A stretch of 64,000 nt of DNA from Auanema rhodensis (Eukaryota; Nematoda; Chromadorea; Rhabditida; Rhabditidae), in contig OZ059900.1 of NCBI GenBank assembly GCA_964057225.1, positions 16,755,638 to 16,819,637 on the forward strand, written 5' to 3'. The notes beneath the pieces were generated by a model. That model worked only from the letters and a program-made list of their open reading frames with translations, ran no database searches and was not told the DNA's origin. Both the position numbers and the translations under genes were made by a program. Positions within the stretch are counted from its first letter, which is position 1. Every line of letters starts with the position of its first letter. Below, piece by piece: positions 9,456-24,163 of this stretch.

Positions 9456-12193
9456 ACGCTGAAATTCGTTGCATTTGACGACTCATATGAACAAAAATCG
9501 ATTTAATCAATATTAGCCATAAGGGGCGTGCCCTCAGAATATGCTAATTTCCTTAATTTTCTAACCCCTGTTTTTTTGTCGTGAAAGTGGAACTAGACGT
9601 TGTACGAACAATTTTGAGCTAGGTTTCATTGACATTGCATGAGTTTGAACACATGAAATCGTAAGTCAAAACCTTGTTTACAGCGAAATTTCCAAAAACT
9701 GGTTTTCCAGCATAATAAAATATTTCTCATGGGAAATACTGTGTTTTTGTATTTTTCTAGTCTTCAGCATGTAAAATGCTTCATTTTAGTATGTAACACG
9801 CTGAAATTCGTTGCATTTGACGACTCATATGAACAAAAATCGATTTAATCAATATTAGCCATAAGGGGCGTGCCCTCAGAATATGCTAATTTCCTTAATT
9901 TTCTAACCCTTGTTTTTTTGTCGTGAAAGTGGAACTAGACGTTGTACGAACAATTTTGAGCTAGGTTTCATTGACATTGCATGAGTTTGAACACATGAAA
10001 TCGTAAGTCAAAACCTTGTTTACAGCGAAATTTCGAAAAACTGGTTTTCCAGCATAATAAAATATTTCTCATGGGAAATACTGTGTTTTTGTATTCTTCT
10101 AGTGTTCAGCATGTGAAATGTTTCATTTTAGTGTGTAACACGCTGAAATTCGTTGCATTTGACGACTCATATGAACAAAAATCGATTTAATCAATATTAG
10201 CCATAAGGGGCGTGCCCTCAGAATATGCTAATTTCCTTAATTTTCTAACCCCTGTTTTTTTGTCGTGAAAGTGGAACTAGACGTTGTACGAACAATTTTG
10301 AGCTAGGTTTCATTGACATTGCATGAGTTTGAACACATGAAATCGTAAGTCAAAACCTTGTTTACAGCGAAATTTCCAAAAACTGGTTTTCCAGCATAAT
10401 AAAATATTTCTCATGGGAAATACTGTGTTTTTGTATTTTTCTAGTGTTCAGCATGTAAAATGCTTCATTTTAGTATGTAACACGCTGAAATTCGTTGCAT
10501 TTGACGACTCATATGAACAAAAATCGATTTAATCAATATTAGCCATAAGGGGCGTGCCCTCAGAATATGCTAATTTCCTTAATTTATCTAACCCTTGTTT
10601 TTTTGTCGTGAAAGTGGAACTAGACGTTGTACAAACAATTTTGAGCTAGGTTTCATTGACATTGCATGAGTTTGAACACATGAAATCGTAAGTCAAAACC
10701 TTGTTTACAGCGAAATTTCCAAAAACTGGTTTTCCAGCATGATAAAATATTTCTCATGGGAAATACTGTGTTTTTGTATTTTTCTAGTGTTCAGCATGTA
10801 AAATGCTTCATTTTAGTATGTAACACGCTGAAATTCGTTGCATTTGACGACTCATATGAACAAAAATCGATTTAATCAATATTAGCCATAAGGGGCGTGC
10901 CCTCAGAATATGCTAATTTCCTTAATTTTCTAACCCCTGTTTTTTTGTCGTGAAAGTGGAACTAGACGTTGTACGAACAATTTTGAGCTAGGTTTCATTG
11001 ACATTGCATGAGTTTGAACACATGAAATCGTAAGTCAAAACCTTGTTTACAGCGAAATTTCCAAAAACTGGTTTTCCAGCATAATAAAATATTTCTCATG
11101 GGAAATACTGTGTTTTTGTATTTTTCTAGTCTTCAGCATGTAAAATGCTTCATTTTAGTATGTAACACGCTGAAATTCGTTGCATTTGACGACTCATATG
11201 AACAAAAATCGATTTAATCAATATTAGCCATAAGGGGCGTGCCCTCAGAATATGCTAATTTCCTTAATTTTCTAACCCTTGTTTTTTTGTCGTGAAAGTG
11301 GAACTAGACGTTGTACGAACAATTTTGAGCTAGGTTTCATTGACATTGCATGAGTTTGAACACATGAAATCGTAAGTCAAAACCTTGTTTACAGCGAAAT
11401 TTCGAAAAACTGGTTTTCCAGCATAATAAAATATTTCTCATGGGAAATACTGTGTTTTTGTATTCTGCTAGTGTTCAGCATGTGAAATGTTTCATTTTAG
11501 TGTGTAACACGCTGAAATTCGTTGCATTTGACGACTCATATGAACAAAAATCGATTTAATCAATATTAGCCATAAGGGGCGTGCCCTCAGAATATGCTAA
11601 TTTCCTTAATTTTCTAACCCCTGTTGTTTTGTCGTGAAAGTGGAACTAGACGTTGTACGAACAATTTTGAGCTAGGTTTCATTGACATTGCATGAGTTTG
11701 AACACATGAAATCGTAAGTCAAAACCTTGTTTACAGCGAAATTTCCAAAAACTGGTTTTCCAGCATAATAAAATATTTCTCATGGGAAATACTGTGTTTT
11801 TGTATTTTTCTAGTGTTCAGCATGTAAAATGCTTCATTTTAGTATGTAACACGCTGAAATTCGTTGCATTTGACGACTCATATGAACAAAAATCGATTTA
11901 ATCAATATTAGCCATAAGGGGCGTGCCCTCAGAATATGCTAATTTCCTTAATTTATCTAACCCTTGTTTTTTTGTCGTGAAAGTGGAACTAGACGTTGTA
12001 CAAACAATTTTGAGCTAGGTTTCATTGACATTGCATGAGTTTGAACACATGAAATCGTAAGTCAAAACCTTGTTTACAGCGAAATTTCCAAAAACTGGTT
12101 TTCCAGCATGATAAAATATTTCTCATGGGAAATACTGTGTTTTTGTATTTTTCTAGTGTTCAGCATGTAAAATGCTTCATTTTAGTATGTAAC
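9456..12193 (+). repeat. 4-monomer higher-order repeat, two copies (2 x 1,369 bp)
   Basis: Copy one is 9456-10824 and copy two 10825-12193. Each reads d with AGTCTTCAG, b with AAATGTTTC, d, then an a copy of 343 bp with the inserted A in AATTTATCTAAC. The shared private insertion and the shared TGTTTC and TCTTCAG variants show direct duplication. Later changes in copy two are TATTCTGCTAG and CTGTTGTTTTG. Confidence 0.9.
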
Positions 12194-15100
12194 ACGCTGA
12201 AATTCGTTGCATTTGACGACTCATATGAACAAAAATCGATTTAATCAATATTAGCCATAAGGGGCGTGCCCTCAGAATATGCTAATTTCCTTAATTTTCT
12301 AACCCTTGTTTTTTTGTCGTGAAAGTGGAACTAGACGTTGTACAAACAATTTTGAGCTAGGTTTCATTGACATTGCATGAGTTTGAACACATGAAATCGT
12401 AAGTCAAAACCTTGTTTACAGCGAAATTTCCAAAAACTGGTTTTCCAGCATGATAAAATATTTCTCATGGGAAATACTGTGTTTTTGTATTTTTCTAGTG
12501 TTCAGCATGTAAAATGCTTCATTTAAGTATGTAACACGCTGAAATTCGTTGCATTTGACGACTCATATGAACAAAAATCGATTTAATCAATATTAGCCAT
12601 AAGGGGCGTGCCCTCAGAATATGCTAATTTCCTTAATTTTCTAACCCCTGTTTTTTTGTCGTGAAAGTGGAACTAGACGTTGTACGAACAATTTTGAGCT
12701 AGGTTTCATTAACATTGCATGAGTTTGAACACATGAAATCGTAAGTCAAAACCTTGTTTACAGCGAAATTTCCACAAACTGGTTTTCCAGCATAATAAAA
12801 TATTTCTCATGGGAAATACTGTGTTTTTGTATTCTTCTAGTGTTCAGCATGTAAAATGCTTCATTTTAGTATGTAACACGCTGAAATTCGTTGCATTTGA
12901 CGACTCATATGAACAAAAATCGATTTAATCAATATTAGCCATAAGGGGCGTGCCCTCAGAATATGCTAATTTCCTTAATTTTCTAACCCCTGTTTTTTTG
13001 TCGTGAAAGTGGAACTAGACGTTGTACGAACAATTTTGAGCTAGGTTTCATTGACATTGCATGAGTTTGAACACATGAAATCGTAAGTCAAAACCTTGTT
13101 TACAGCGAAATTTCCAAAAACTGGTTTTCCAGCATAATAAAATATTTCTCATGGGAAATACAGTGTTTTTGTATTTTTCTAGTGTTCAGCATGTAAAATG
13201 CTTCATTTTAGTATGTAACACGCTGAAATTCGTTGCATTTGACGACTCATATGAACAAAAATCGATTTAATCAATATTAGCCATAAGGGGCGTGCCCTCA
13301 GAATATGCTAATTTCCTTAATTTTCTAACCCCTGTTTTTTTGTCGTGAAAGTGGAACTAGACGTTGTACGAACAATTTTGAGCTAGGTTTCATTGACATT
13401 GCATGAGTTTGAACACATGAAATCGTAAGTCAAAACCTTGTTTACAGCGAAATTTCCAAAAACTGGTTTTCCAGCATAATAAAATATTTCTCATGGGAAA
13501 TACTGTGTTTTTGTATTTATCTAGTGTTCAGCATGTAAAATGCTTCATTTTAGTATGTAACACGCTGAAATTCGTTGCATTTGACGACTCATATGAACAA
13601 AAATCGATTTAATCAATATTAGCCATAAGGGGCGTGCCCTCAGAATATGCTAATTTCCTTAATTTTCTAACCCCTGTTTTTTTGTCGTGAAAGTGGAACT
13701 AGACGTTGTACGAACAATTTTGAGCTAGGTTTCATTGACATTGCATGAGTTTGAACACATGAAATCGTAAGTCAAAACCTTGTTTACAGCGAAATTTCCA
13801 AAAACTGGTTTTCCAGCATAATAAAATATTTCTCATGGGGAATACTGTGTTTTTGTATTTTTCTAGTGTTCAGCATGTAAAATGCTTCATTTTAGTATGT
13901 AACACGCTGAAATTCGTTGCATTTGACGACTCATATGAACAAAAATCGATTTAATCAATATTAGCCATAAGGGGCGTGCCCTCAGAATATGCTAATTTCC
14001 TTAATTTTCTAACCCCTGTTTTTTTGTCGTGAAAGTGGAACTAGACGTTGTACGAACAATTTTGAGCTAGGTTTCATTGACATTGCATGAGTTTGAACAC
14101 ATGAAATCGTAAGTCAAAACCTTGTTTACAGCGAAATTTCCAAAAACTGGTTTTCCAGCATAATAAAATATTTCTCATGGGAAACACTGTGTTTTTGTAT
14201 TTTTCTAGTGTTCAGCATGTAAAATGCTTCATTTTAGTTTGTAACACGCTGAAATTCGTTGCATTTGACGACTCATATGAACAAAAATCGATTTAATCAA
14301 TATTAGCCATAAGGGGCGTGCCCTCAGAATATGCTAATTTCCTTAATTTTCTAACCCCTGTTTTTTTGTCGTGAAAGTGGAACTAGACGTTGTACGAACA
14401 ATTTTGAGCTAGGTTTCATTGACATTGCATGAGTTTGAACACATGAAATCGTAAGTCAAAACCTTGTTTACAGCGAAATTTCCAAAAACTGGTTTTCCAG
14501 CATAATAAAATATTTCTCATGGGAAATACTGTGTTTTTGTATTTTTCTAGTGTTCAGCATGTGAAATGCTTCATTTTAGTGTGTAACACGCTGAAATTCG
14601 TTGCATTTGACGACTCATATGAACAAAAATCGATTTAATCAATATTAGCCATAAGGGGCGTGCCCTCAGAATATGCTAATTTCCTTAATTTTCTAACCCC
14701 TGTTTTTTTGTCGTGAAAGTGGAACTAGACGTTGTACGAACAATTTTGAGCTAGGTTTCATTGACGTTGCATGAGTTTGAACACATGAAATCGTAAGTCA
14801 AAACCTTGTTTACAGCGAAATTTCCAAAAACTGGTTTTCCAGCATAATAAAATATTTCTCATGGGAAACACTGTGTTTTTGTATTTTTCTAGTGTTCAGC
14901 ATGTAAAATGCTTCATTTTAGTTTGTAACACGCTGAAATTCGTTGCATTTGACGACTCATATGAACAAAAATCGATTTAATCAATATTAGCCATAAGGGG
15001 CGTGCCCTCAGAATATGCTAATTTCCTTAATTTTCTAACCCTTGTTTTTTTGTCGTGAAAGTGGAACTAGACGTTGTACAAACAATTTTGAGCTAGGTTT

Positions 15101-17665
15101 CATTGACATTGCATGAGTTTGAACACATGAAATCGTAAGTCAAAACCTTGTTTACAGCGAAATTTCCAAAAACTGGTTTTCCAGCATGATAAAATATTTC
15201 TCATGGGAAATACTGTGTTTTTGTATTTTTCTAGTGTTCAGCATGTAAAATGCTTCATTTTAGTATGTAACACGCTGAAATTCGTTGCATTTGACGACTC
15301 ATATGAACAAAAATCGATTTAATCAATATTAGCCATAAGGGGCGTGCCCTCAGAATATGCTAATTTCCTTAATTTTCTAACCCCTGTTTTTTTGTCGTGA
15401 AAGTGGAACTAGACGTTGTACGAACAATTTTGAGCTAGGATTCATTAACATTGCATGAGTTTGAACACATGAAATCGTAAGTCAAAACCTTGTTTACAGC
15501 GAAATTTCCACAAACTGGTTTTCCAGCATAATAAAATATTTCTCATGGGAAATACTGTGTTTTTGTATTCTTCTAGTGTTCAGCATGTAAAATGCTTCAT
15601 TTTAGTATGTAACACGCTGAAATTCGTTGCATTTGACGACTCATATGAACAAAAATCGATTTAATCAATATTAGCCATAAGGGGCGTGCCCTCAGAATAT
15701 GCTAATTTCCTTAATTTTCTAACCCCTGTTTTTTTGTCGTGAAAGTGGAACTAGACGTTGTACGAACAATTTTGAGCTAGGTTTCATTGACATTGCATGA
15801 GTTTGAACACATGAAATCGTAAGTCAAAACCTTGTTTACAGCGAAATTTCCAAAAACTGGTTTTCCAGCATAATAAAATATTTCTCATGGGAAATACAGT
15901 GTTTTTGTATTTTTCTAGTGTTCAGCATGTAAAATGCTTCATTTTAGTATGTAACACGCTGAAATTCGTTGCATTTGACGACTCATATGAACAAAAATCG
16001 ATTTAATCAATATTAGCCATAAGGGGCGTGCCCTCAGAATATGCTAATTTCCTTAATTTTCTAACCCCTGTTTTTTTGTCGTGAAAGTGGAACTAGACGT
16101 TGTACGAACAATTTTGAGCTAGGTTTCATTGACATTGCATGAGTTTGAACACATGAAATCGTAAGTCAAAACCTTGTTTACAGCGAAATTTCCAAAAACT
16201 GGTTTTCCAGCATAATAAAATATTTCTCATGGGAAATACTGTGTTTTTGTATTTATCTAGTGTTCAGCATGTAAAATGCTTCATTTTAGTATGTAACACG
16301 CTGAAATTCGTTGCATTTGACGACTCATATGAACAAAAATCGATTTAATCAATATTAGCCATAAGGGGCGTGCCCTCAGAATATGCTAATTTCCTTAATT
16401 TTCTAACCCCTGTTTTTTTGTCGTGAAAGTGGAACTAGACGTTGTACGAACAATTTTGAGCTAGGTTTCATTGACATTGCATGAGTTTGAACACATGAAA
16501 TCGTAAGTCAAAACCTTGTTTACAGCGAAATTTCCAAAAACTGGTTTTCCAGCATAATAAAATATTTCTCATGGGGAATACTGTGTTTTTGTATTTTTCT
16601 AGTGTTCAGCATGTAAAATGCTTCATTTTAGTATGTAACACGCTGAAATTCGTTGCATTTGACGACTCATATGAACAAAAATCGATTTAATCAATATTAG
16701 CCATAAGGGGCGTGCCCTCAGAATATGCTAATTTCCTTAATTTTCTAACCCCTGTTTTTTTGTCGTGAAAGTGGAACTAGACGTTGTACGAACAATTTTG
16801 AGCTAGGTTTCATTGACATTGCATGAGTTTGAACACATGAAATCGTAAGTCAAAACCTTGTTTACAGCGAAATTTCCAAAAACTGGTTTTCCAGCATAAT
16901 AAAATATTTCTCATGGGAAACACTGTGTTTTTGTATTTTTCTAGTGTTCAGCATGTAAAATGCTTCATTTTAGTTTGTAACACGCTGAAATTCGTTGCAT
17001 TTGACGACTCATATGAACAAAAATCGATTTAATCAATATTAGCCATAAGGGGCGTGCCCTCAGAATATGCTAATTTCCTTAATTTTCTAACCCCTGTTTT
17101 TTTGTCGTGAAAGTGGAACTAGACGTTGTACGAACAATTTTGAGCTAGGTTTCATTGACATTGCATGAGTTTGAACACATGAAATCGTAAGTCAAAACCT
17201 TGTTTACAGCGAAATTTCCAAAAACTGGTTTTCCAGCATAATAAAATATTTCTCATGGGAAATACTGTGTTTTTGTATTTTTCTAGTGTTCAGCATGTGA
17301 AATGCTTCATTTTAGTGTGTAACACGCTGAAATTCGTTGCATTTGACGACTCATATGAACAAAAATCGATTTAATCAATATTAGCCATAAGGGGCGTGCC
17401 CTCAGAATATGCTAATTTCCTTAATTTTCTAACCCCTGTTTTTTTGTCGTGAAAGTGGAAATAGACGTTGTACGAACAATTTTGAGCTAGGTTTCATTGA
17501 CGTTGCATGAGTTTGAACACATGAAATCGTAAGTCAAAACCTTGTTTACAGCGAAATTTCCAAAAACTGGTTTTCCAGCATAATAAAATATTTCTCATGG
17601 GAAACACTGTGTTTTTGTATTTTTCTAGTGTTCAGCATGTAAAATGCTTCATTTTAGTTTGTAAC
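12194..17665 (+). repeat. 8-monomer higher-order repeat, two copies (2 x 2,736 bp)
   Basis: Copy one is 12194-14929 and copy two 14930-17665. Each reads a, c (CATTAACATT), d (AAATACAGTG), d (TATTTATCTAG), d (CATGGGGAATAC), e (179A), i, e (179G). Differences I can see include CATTTAAGT in the first a copy, AGGATTCATT at 15437 and GGAAATAGAC at 17458. This is the clearest higher-order unit in the window. Confidence 0.92.
14246..14587 (+). repeat. Representative i-type monomer
   Basis: The body is d-like (238C, 299T) with the b-type 3' end (318G, 336G). Copies lie at 14246, 16982, 21770, 27242 and 28952. Each is followed by an e-type copy, except 21770, where the next copy (22112) is an e/f recombinant. 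A b-type tail transferred with a breakpoint between sites 299 and 318 explains the pattern. Confidence 0.8.
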
Positions 17666-20600
17666 ACGCTGAAATTCGTTGCATTTGACGACTCATATGA
17701 ACAAAAATCGATTTAATCAATATTAGCCATAAGGGGCGTGCCCTCAGAATATGCTAATTTCCTTAATTTTCTAACCCCTGTTTTTTTGTCGTGAAAGTGG
17801 AACTAGACGTTGTACAAACAATTTTGAGCTAGGTTTCATTGACATTGCATGAGTTTGAACACATGAAATCGTAAGTCAAAACCTTGTTTACAGCGAAATT
17901 TCCAAAAACTGGTTTTCCAGCATGATAAAATATTTCTCATGGGAAATACTGTGTTTTTGTATTTTTCTAGTGTTCAGCATGTAAAATGCTTCATTTTAAT
18001 GTGTAACACGCTGAAATTCGTTGCATTTGACGACTCATATGAACAAAAATCGATTTAATCAATATTGGCCATAAGGGGCGTGCCCTCAGAATATGCTAAT
18101 TTCCTTAATTTTCTAACCCCTGTTTTTTTGTCGTGAAAGTGGAACTAGACGTTGTACAAACAATTTTGAGCTAGGTTTCATTGACATTGCATGAGTTTGA
18201 ACACATGAAATCGTAAGTCAAAACCTTGTTTACAGCGAAATTTCCAAAAACTGGTTTTCCAGCATGATAAAATATTTCTCATGGGAAATACTGTGTTTTT
18301 GTATTTTTCTAGTGTTCAGCATGTAAAATGCTTCATTTTAGTATGTAACACGCTGAAATTCGTTGCATTTGACGACTCATATGAACAAAAATCGATTTAA
18401 TCAATATTAGCCATAAGGGGCGTGCCCTCAGAATATGCTAATTTCCTTAATTTTGTAACCCCTGTTTTTTTGTCGTGAAAGTTGAACTAGACGTTGTACG
18501 AACAATTTTGAGCTAGGTTTCATTGACGTTGCATGAGTTTGAACACATGAAATCGTAAGTCAAAACCTTGTTTACAGCGAAATTTCCAAAAACTGGTTTT
18601 CCAGCATAATAAAATATTTCTCATGGGAAACACTGTGTTTTTGTATTTTTCTAGTGTTCAGCATGTAAAATGCTTCATTTTAGTTTGTAACACGCTGAAA
18701 TTCGTTGCATTTGACGACTCATATGAACAAAAATCGATTTAATCAATATTAGCCATAAGGGGCGTGCCCTCAGAATATGCTAATTTCCTTAATTTTCTAA
18801 CCCCTGTTTTTTTGTCGTGAAAGTGGAACTAGACGTTGTACAAACAATTTTGAGCTAGGTTTCATTGACATTGCATGAGTTTGAACACATGAAATCGTAA
18901 GTCAAAACCTTGTTTACAGCGAAATTTCCAAAAACTGGTTTTCCAGCATGATAAAATATTTCTCATGGGAAATACTGTGTTTTTGTATTTTTCTAGTGTT
19001 CAGAATGTAAAATGCTTCATTTTAGTGTGTAACACGCTGAAATTCGTTGCATTTGACGACTCATATGAACAAAAATCGATTTAATCAATATTAGCCATAA
19101 GGGGCGTGCCCTCAGAATATGCTAATTTCCTTAATTTTCTAACCCCTGTTTTTTTGTCGTGAAAGTGGAAATAGACGTTGTACGAACAATTTTGAGCTAG
19201 GTTTCATTGACGTTGCATGAGTTTGAACACATGAAATCGTAAGTCAAAACCTTGTTTACAGCGAAATTTCCAAAAACTGGTTTTCCAGCATAATAAAATA
19301 TTTCTCATGGGAAACACTGTGTTTTTGTATTTTTCTAGTGTTCAGCATGTAAAATGCTTCATTTTAGTTTGTAACACGCTGAAATTCGTTGCATTTGACG
19401 ACTCATATGAACAAAAATCGATTTAATCAATATTAGCCATAAGGGGCGTGCCCTCAGAATATGCTAATTTCCTTAATTTTCTAACCCCTGTTTTTTTGTC
19501 GTGAAAGTGGAACTAGACGTTGTACAAACAATTTTGAGCTAGGTTTCATTGACATTGCATGAGTTTGAACACATGAAATCGTAAGTCAAAACCTTGTTTA
19601 CAGCGAAATTTCCAAAAACTGGTTTTCCAGCATGATAAAATATTTCTCATGGGAAATACTGTGTTTTTGTATTTTTCTAGTGTTCAGCATGTAAAATGCT
19701 TCATTTTAATGTGTAACACGCTGAAATTCGTTGCATTTGACGACTCATATGAACAAAAATCGATTTAATCAATATTGGCCATAAGGGGCGTGCCCTCAGA
19801 ATATGCTAATTTCCTTAATTTTCTAACCCCTGTTTTTTTGTCGTGAAAGTGGAACTAGACGTTGTACAAACAATTTTGAGCTAGGTTTCATTGACATTGC
19901 ATGAGTTTGAACACATGAAATCGTAAGTCAAAACCTTGTTTACAGCGAAATTTCCAAAAACTGGTTTTCCAGCATGATAAAATATTTCTCATGGGAAATA
20001 CTGTGTTTTTGTATTTTTCTAGTGTTCAGCATGTAAAATGCTTCATTTTAGTATGTAACACGCTGAAATTCGTTGCATTTGACGACTCATATGAACAAAA
20101 ATCGATTTAATCAATATTAGCCATAAGGGGCGTGCCCTCAGAATATGCTAATTTCCTTAATTTTGTAACCCCTGTTTTTTTGTCGTGAAAGTTGAACTAG
20201 ACGTTGTACGAACAATTTTGAGCTAGGTTTCATTGACGTTGCATGAGTTTGAACACATGAAATCGTAAGTCAAAACCTTGTTTACAGCGAAATTTCCAAA
20301 AACTGGTTTTCCAGCATAATAAAATATTTCTCATGGGAAACACTGTGTTTTTGTATTTTTCTAGTGTTCAGCATGTAAAATGCTTCATTTTAGTTTGTAA
20401 CACGCTGAAATTCGTTGCATTTGACGACTCATATGAACAAAAATCGATTTAATCAATATTAGCCATAAGGGGCGTGCCCTCAGAATATGCTAATTTCCTT
20501 AATTTTCTAACCCCTGTTTTTTTGTCGTGAAAGTGGAACTAGACGTTGTACAAACAATTTTGAGCTAGGTTTCATTGACATTGCATGAGTTTGAACACAT

Positions 20601-20743
20601 GAAATCGTAAGTCAAAACCTTGTTTACAGCGAAATTTCCAAAAACTGGTTTTCCAGCATGATAAAATATTTCTCATGGGAAATACTGTGTTTTTGTATTT
20701 TTCTAGTGTTCAGAATGTAAAATGCTTCATTTTAATGTGTAAC
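17324..20743 (+). repeat. 5-monomer higher-order repeat, two copies (2 x 1,710 bp)
   Basis: Copy one is 17324-19033 and copy two 19034-20743. Each reads e (GGAAATAGAC), f, a-like (AATATTGGCC), e (TTTTGTAACC and AGTTGAAC), then a 151A/259G copy with TTCAGAATG. The last monomer differs at the 3' end: AGTGTG in copy one, AATGTG in copy two. A diverged partial third copy may be 22112-23479. The first monomer overlaps the last one of the preceding 8-mer, so this array grew out of that edge. Confidence 0.9.
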
Positions 20744-22111
20744 ACGCTGAAATTCGTTGCATTTGACGACTCATATGAACAAAAATCGATTTAATCAATA
20801 TTAGCCATAAGGGGCGTGCCCTCAGAATATGCTAATTTCCTTAATTTTCTAACCCCTGTTTTTTTGTCGTGAAAGTGGAACTAGACGTTGTACGAACAAT
20901 TTTGAGCTAGGTTTCATTGACATTGCATGAGTTTGAACACATGAAATCGTAAGTCAAAACCTTGTTTACAGCGAAATTTCCAAAAACTGGTTTTCCAGCA
21001 TGATAAAATATTTCTCATGGGAAATACTGTGTTTTTGTATTTTTCTAGTGTTCAGCATGTAAAATGCTTCATTTTAGTATGTAACACGCTGAAATTCGTT
21101 GCATTTGACGACTCATATGAACAAAAATCGATTTAATCAATATTAGCCATAAGGGGCGTGCCCTCAGAATATGCTAATTTCCTTAATTTTCTAACCCCTG
21201 TTTTTTTGTCGTGAAAGTGGAACTAGACGTTGTACGAACAATTTTGAGCTAGGTTTCATTGACATTGCATGAGTTTGAACACATGAAATCGTAAGTCAAA
21301 ACCTTGTTTACAGCGAAATTTCCAAAAACTGGTTTTCCAGCATAATAAAATATTTCTCATGGGGAATACTGTGTTTTTGTATTTTTCTAGTGTTCAGCAT
21401 GTAAAATGCTTCATTTTAGTATGTAACACGCTGAAATTCGTTGCATTTGACGACTCATATGAACAAAAATCGATTTAATCAATATTAGCCATAAGGGGCG
21501 TGCCCTCAGAATATGCTAATTTCCTTAATTTTCTAACCCCTGTTTTTTTGTCGTGAAAGTGGAACTAGACGTTGTACGAACAATTTTGAGCTAGGTTTCA
21601 TTGACATTGCATGAGTTTGAACACATGAAATCGTAAGTCAAAACCTTGTTTACAGCGAAATTTCCAAAAACTGGTTTTCCAGCATAATAAAATATTTCTC
21701 ATGGGAAACACTGTGTTTTTGTATTTTTCTAGTGTTCAGCATGTAAAATGCTTCATTTTAGTTTGTAACACGCTGAAATTCGTTGCATTTGACGACTCAT
21801 ATGAACAAAAATCGATTTAATCAATATTAGCCATAAGGGGCGTGCCCTCAGAATATGCTAATTTCCTTAATTTTCTAACCCCTGTTTTTTTGTCGTGAAA
21901 GTGGAACTAGACGTTGTACGAACAATTTTGAGCTAGGTTTCATTGACATTGCATGAGTTTGAACACATGAAATCGTAAGTCAAAACCTTGTTTACAGCGA
22001 AATTTCCAAAAACTGGTTTTCCAGCATAATAAAATATTTCTCATGGGAAATACTGTGTTTTTGTATTTTTCTAGTGTTCAGCATGTGAAATGCTTCATTT
22101 TAGTGTGTAAC

Positions 22112-22453
22112 ACGCTGAAATTCGTTGCATTTGACGACTCATATGAACAAAAATCGATTTAATCAATATTAGCCATAAGGGGCGTGCCCTCAGAATATGC
22201 TAATTTCCTTAATTTTCTAACCCCTGTTTTCTTGTCGTGAAAGTGGAACTAGACGTTGTACGAACAATTTTGAGCTAGGTTTCATTGACGTTGCATGAGT
22301 TTGAACACATGAAATCGTAAGTCAAAACCTTGTTTACAGCGAAATTTCCAAAAACTGGTTTTCCAGCATGATAAAATATTTCTCATGGGAAATACTGTGT
22401 TTTTGTATTTTTCTAGTGTTCAGCATGTAAAATGCTTCATTTTAATGTGTAAC
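22112..22453 (+). repeat. Recombinant e/f monomer
   Basis: The copy has 179G like e, but 282T, 259G and the TTTTAATGTG end like f. A crossover or conversion boundary between sites 179 and 259 explains it. It also has a private TTTTCTTGTCG in the T-run. Confidence 0.75.
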
Positions 22454-24163
22454 ACGCTGAAATTCGTTGCATTTGACGACTCATATGAACAAAAATCGAT
22501 TTAATCAATATTAGCCATAAGGGGCGTGCCCTCAGAATATGCTAATTTCCTTAATTTTCTAACCCCTGTTTTTTTGTCGTGAAAGTGGAACTAGACGTTG
22601 TACAAACAATTTTGAGCTAGGTTTCATTGACATTGCATGAGTTTGAACACATGAAATCGTAAGTCAAAACCTTGTTTACAGCGAAATTTCCAAAAACTGG
22701 TTTTCCAGCATGATAAAATATTTCTCATGGGAAATACTGTGTTTTTGTATTTTTCTAGTGTTCAGCATGTAAAATGCTTCATTTTAGTATGTAACACGCT
22801 GAAATTCGTTGCATTTGACGACTCATATGAACAAAAATCGATTTAATCAATATTAGCCATAAGGGGCGTGCCCTCAGAATATGCTAATTTCCTTAATTTT
22901 CTAACCCCTGTTTTTTTGTCGTGAAAGTGGAACTAGACGTTGTACGAACAATTTTGAGCTAGGTTTCATTGACGTTGCATGAGTTTGAACACATGAAATC
23001 GTAAGTCAAAACCTTGTTTACAGCGAAATTTCCAAAAACTGGTTTTCCAGCATAATAAAATATTTCTCATGGGAAACACTGTGTTTTTGTATTTTTCTAG
23101 TGTTCAGCATGTAAAATGCTTCATTTTAGTTTGTAACACGCTGAAATTCGTTGCATTTGACGACTCATATGAACAAAAATCGATTTAATCAATATTAGCC
23201 ATAAGGGGCGTGCCCTCAGAATATGCTAATTTCCTTAATTTTCTAACCCCTGTTTTTTTGTCGTGAAAGTGGAACTAGACGTTGTACAAACAATTTTGAG
23301 CTAGGTTTCATTGACATTGCATGAGTTTGAACACATGAAATCGTAAGTCAAAACCTTGTTTACAGCGAAATTTCCAAAAACTGGTTTTCCAGCATGATAA
23401 AATATTTCTCATGGGAAATACTGTGTTTTTGTATTTTTCTAGTGTTCAGAATGTAAAATGCTTCATTTTAATGTGTAACACGCTGAAATTCGTTGCATTT
23501 GACAACTCATATGAACAAAAATCGATTTAATCAATATTAGCCATAAGGGGCGTGCCCTCAGAATATGCTAATTTCCTTAATTTTCTAACCCCTGTTTTTT
23601 TGTCGTGAAAGTGGAACTAGACGTTGTACGAACAATTTTGAGCTAGGTTTCATTGACATTGCATGAGTTTGAACACATGAAATCGTAAGTCAAAACCTTG
23701 TTTACAGCGAAATTTCCAAAAACTGGTTTTCCAGCATAATAAAATATTTCTCATGGGAAATACTGTGTTTTTGTATTCTTCTAGTGTTCAGCATGTAAAA
23801 TGCTTCATTTTAGTATGTAACACGCTGAAATTCGTTGCATTTGACGACTCATATGAACAAAAATCGATTTAATCAATATTAGCCATAAGGGGCGTGCCCT
23901 CAGAATATGCTAATTTCCTTAATTTTCTAACCCCTGTTTTTTTGTCGTGAAAGTGGAACTAGACGTTGTACGAACAATTTTGAGCTAGGTTTCATTGACA
24001 TTGCATGACTTTGAACACATGAAATCGTAAGTCAAAACCTTGTTTACAGCGAAATTTCCAAAAACTGGTTTTCCAGCATAATAAAATATTTCTCATGGGA
24101 AATACTGTGTTTTTGTATTTTTCTAGTGTTCAGCATGTAAAATGCTTCATTTTAGTATGTAAC

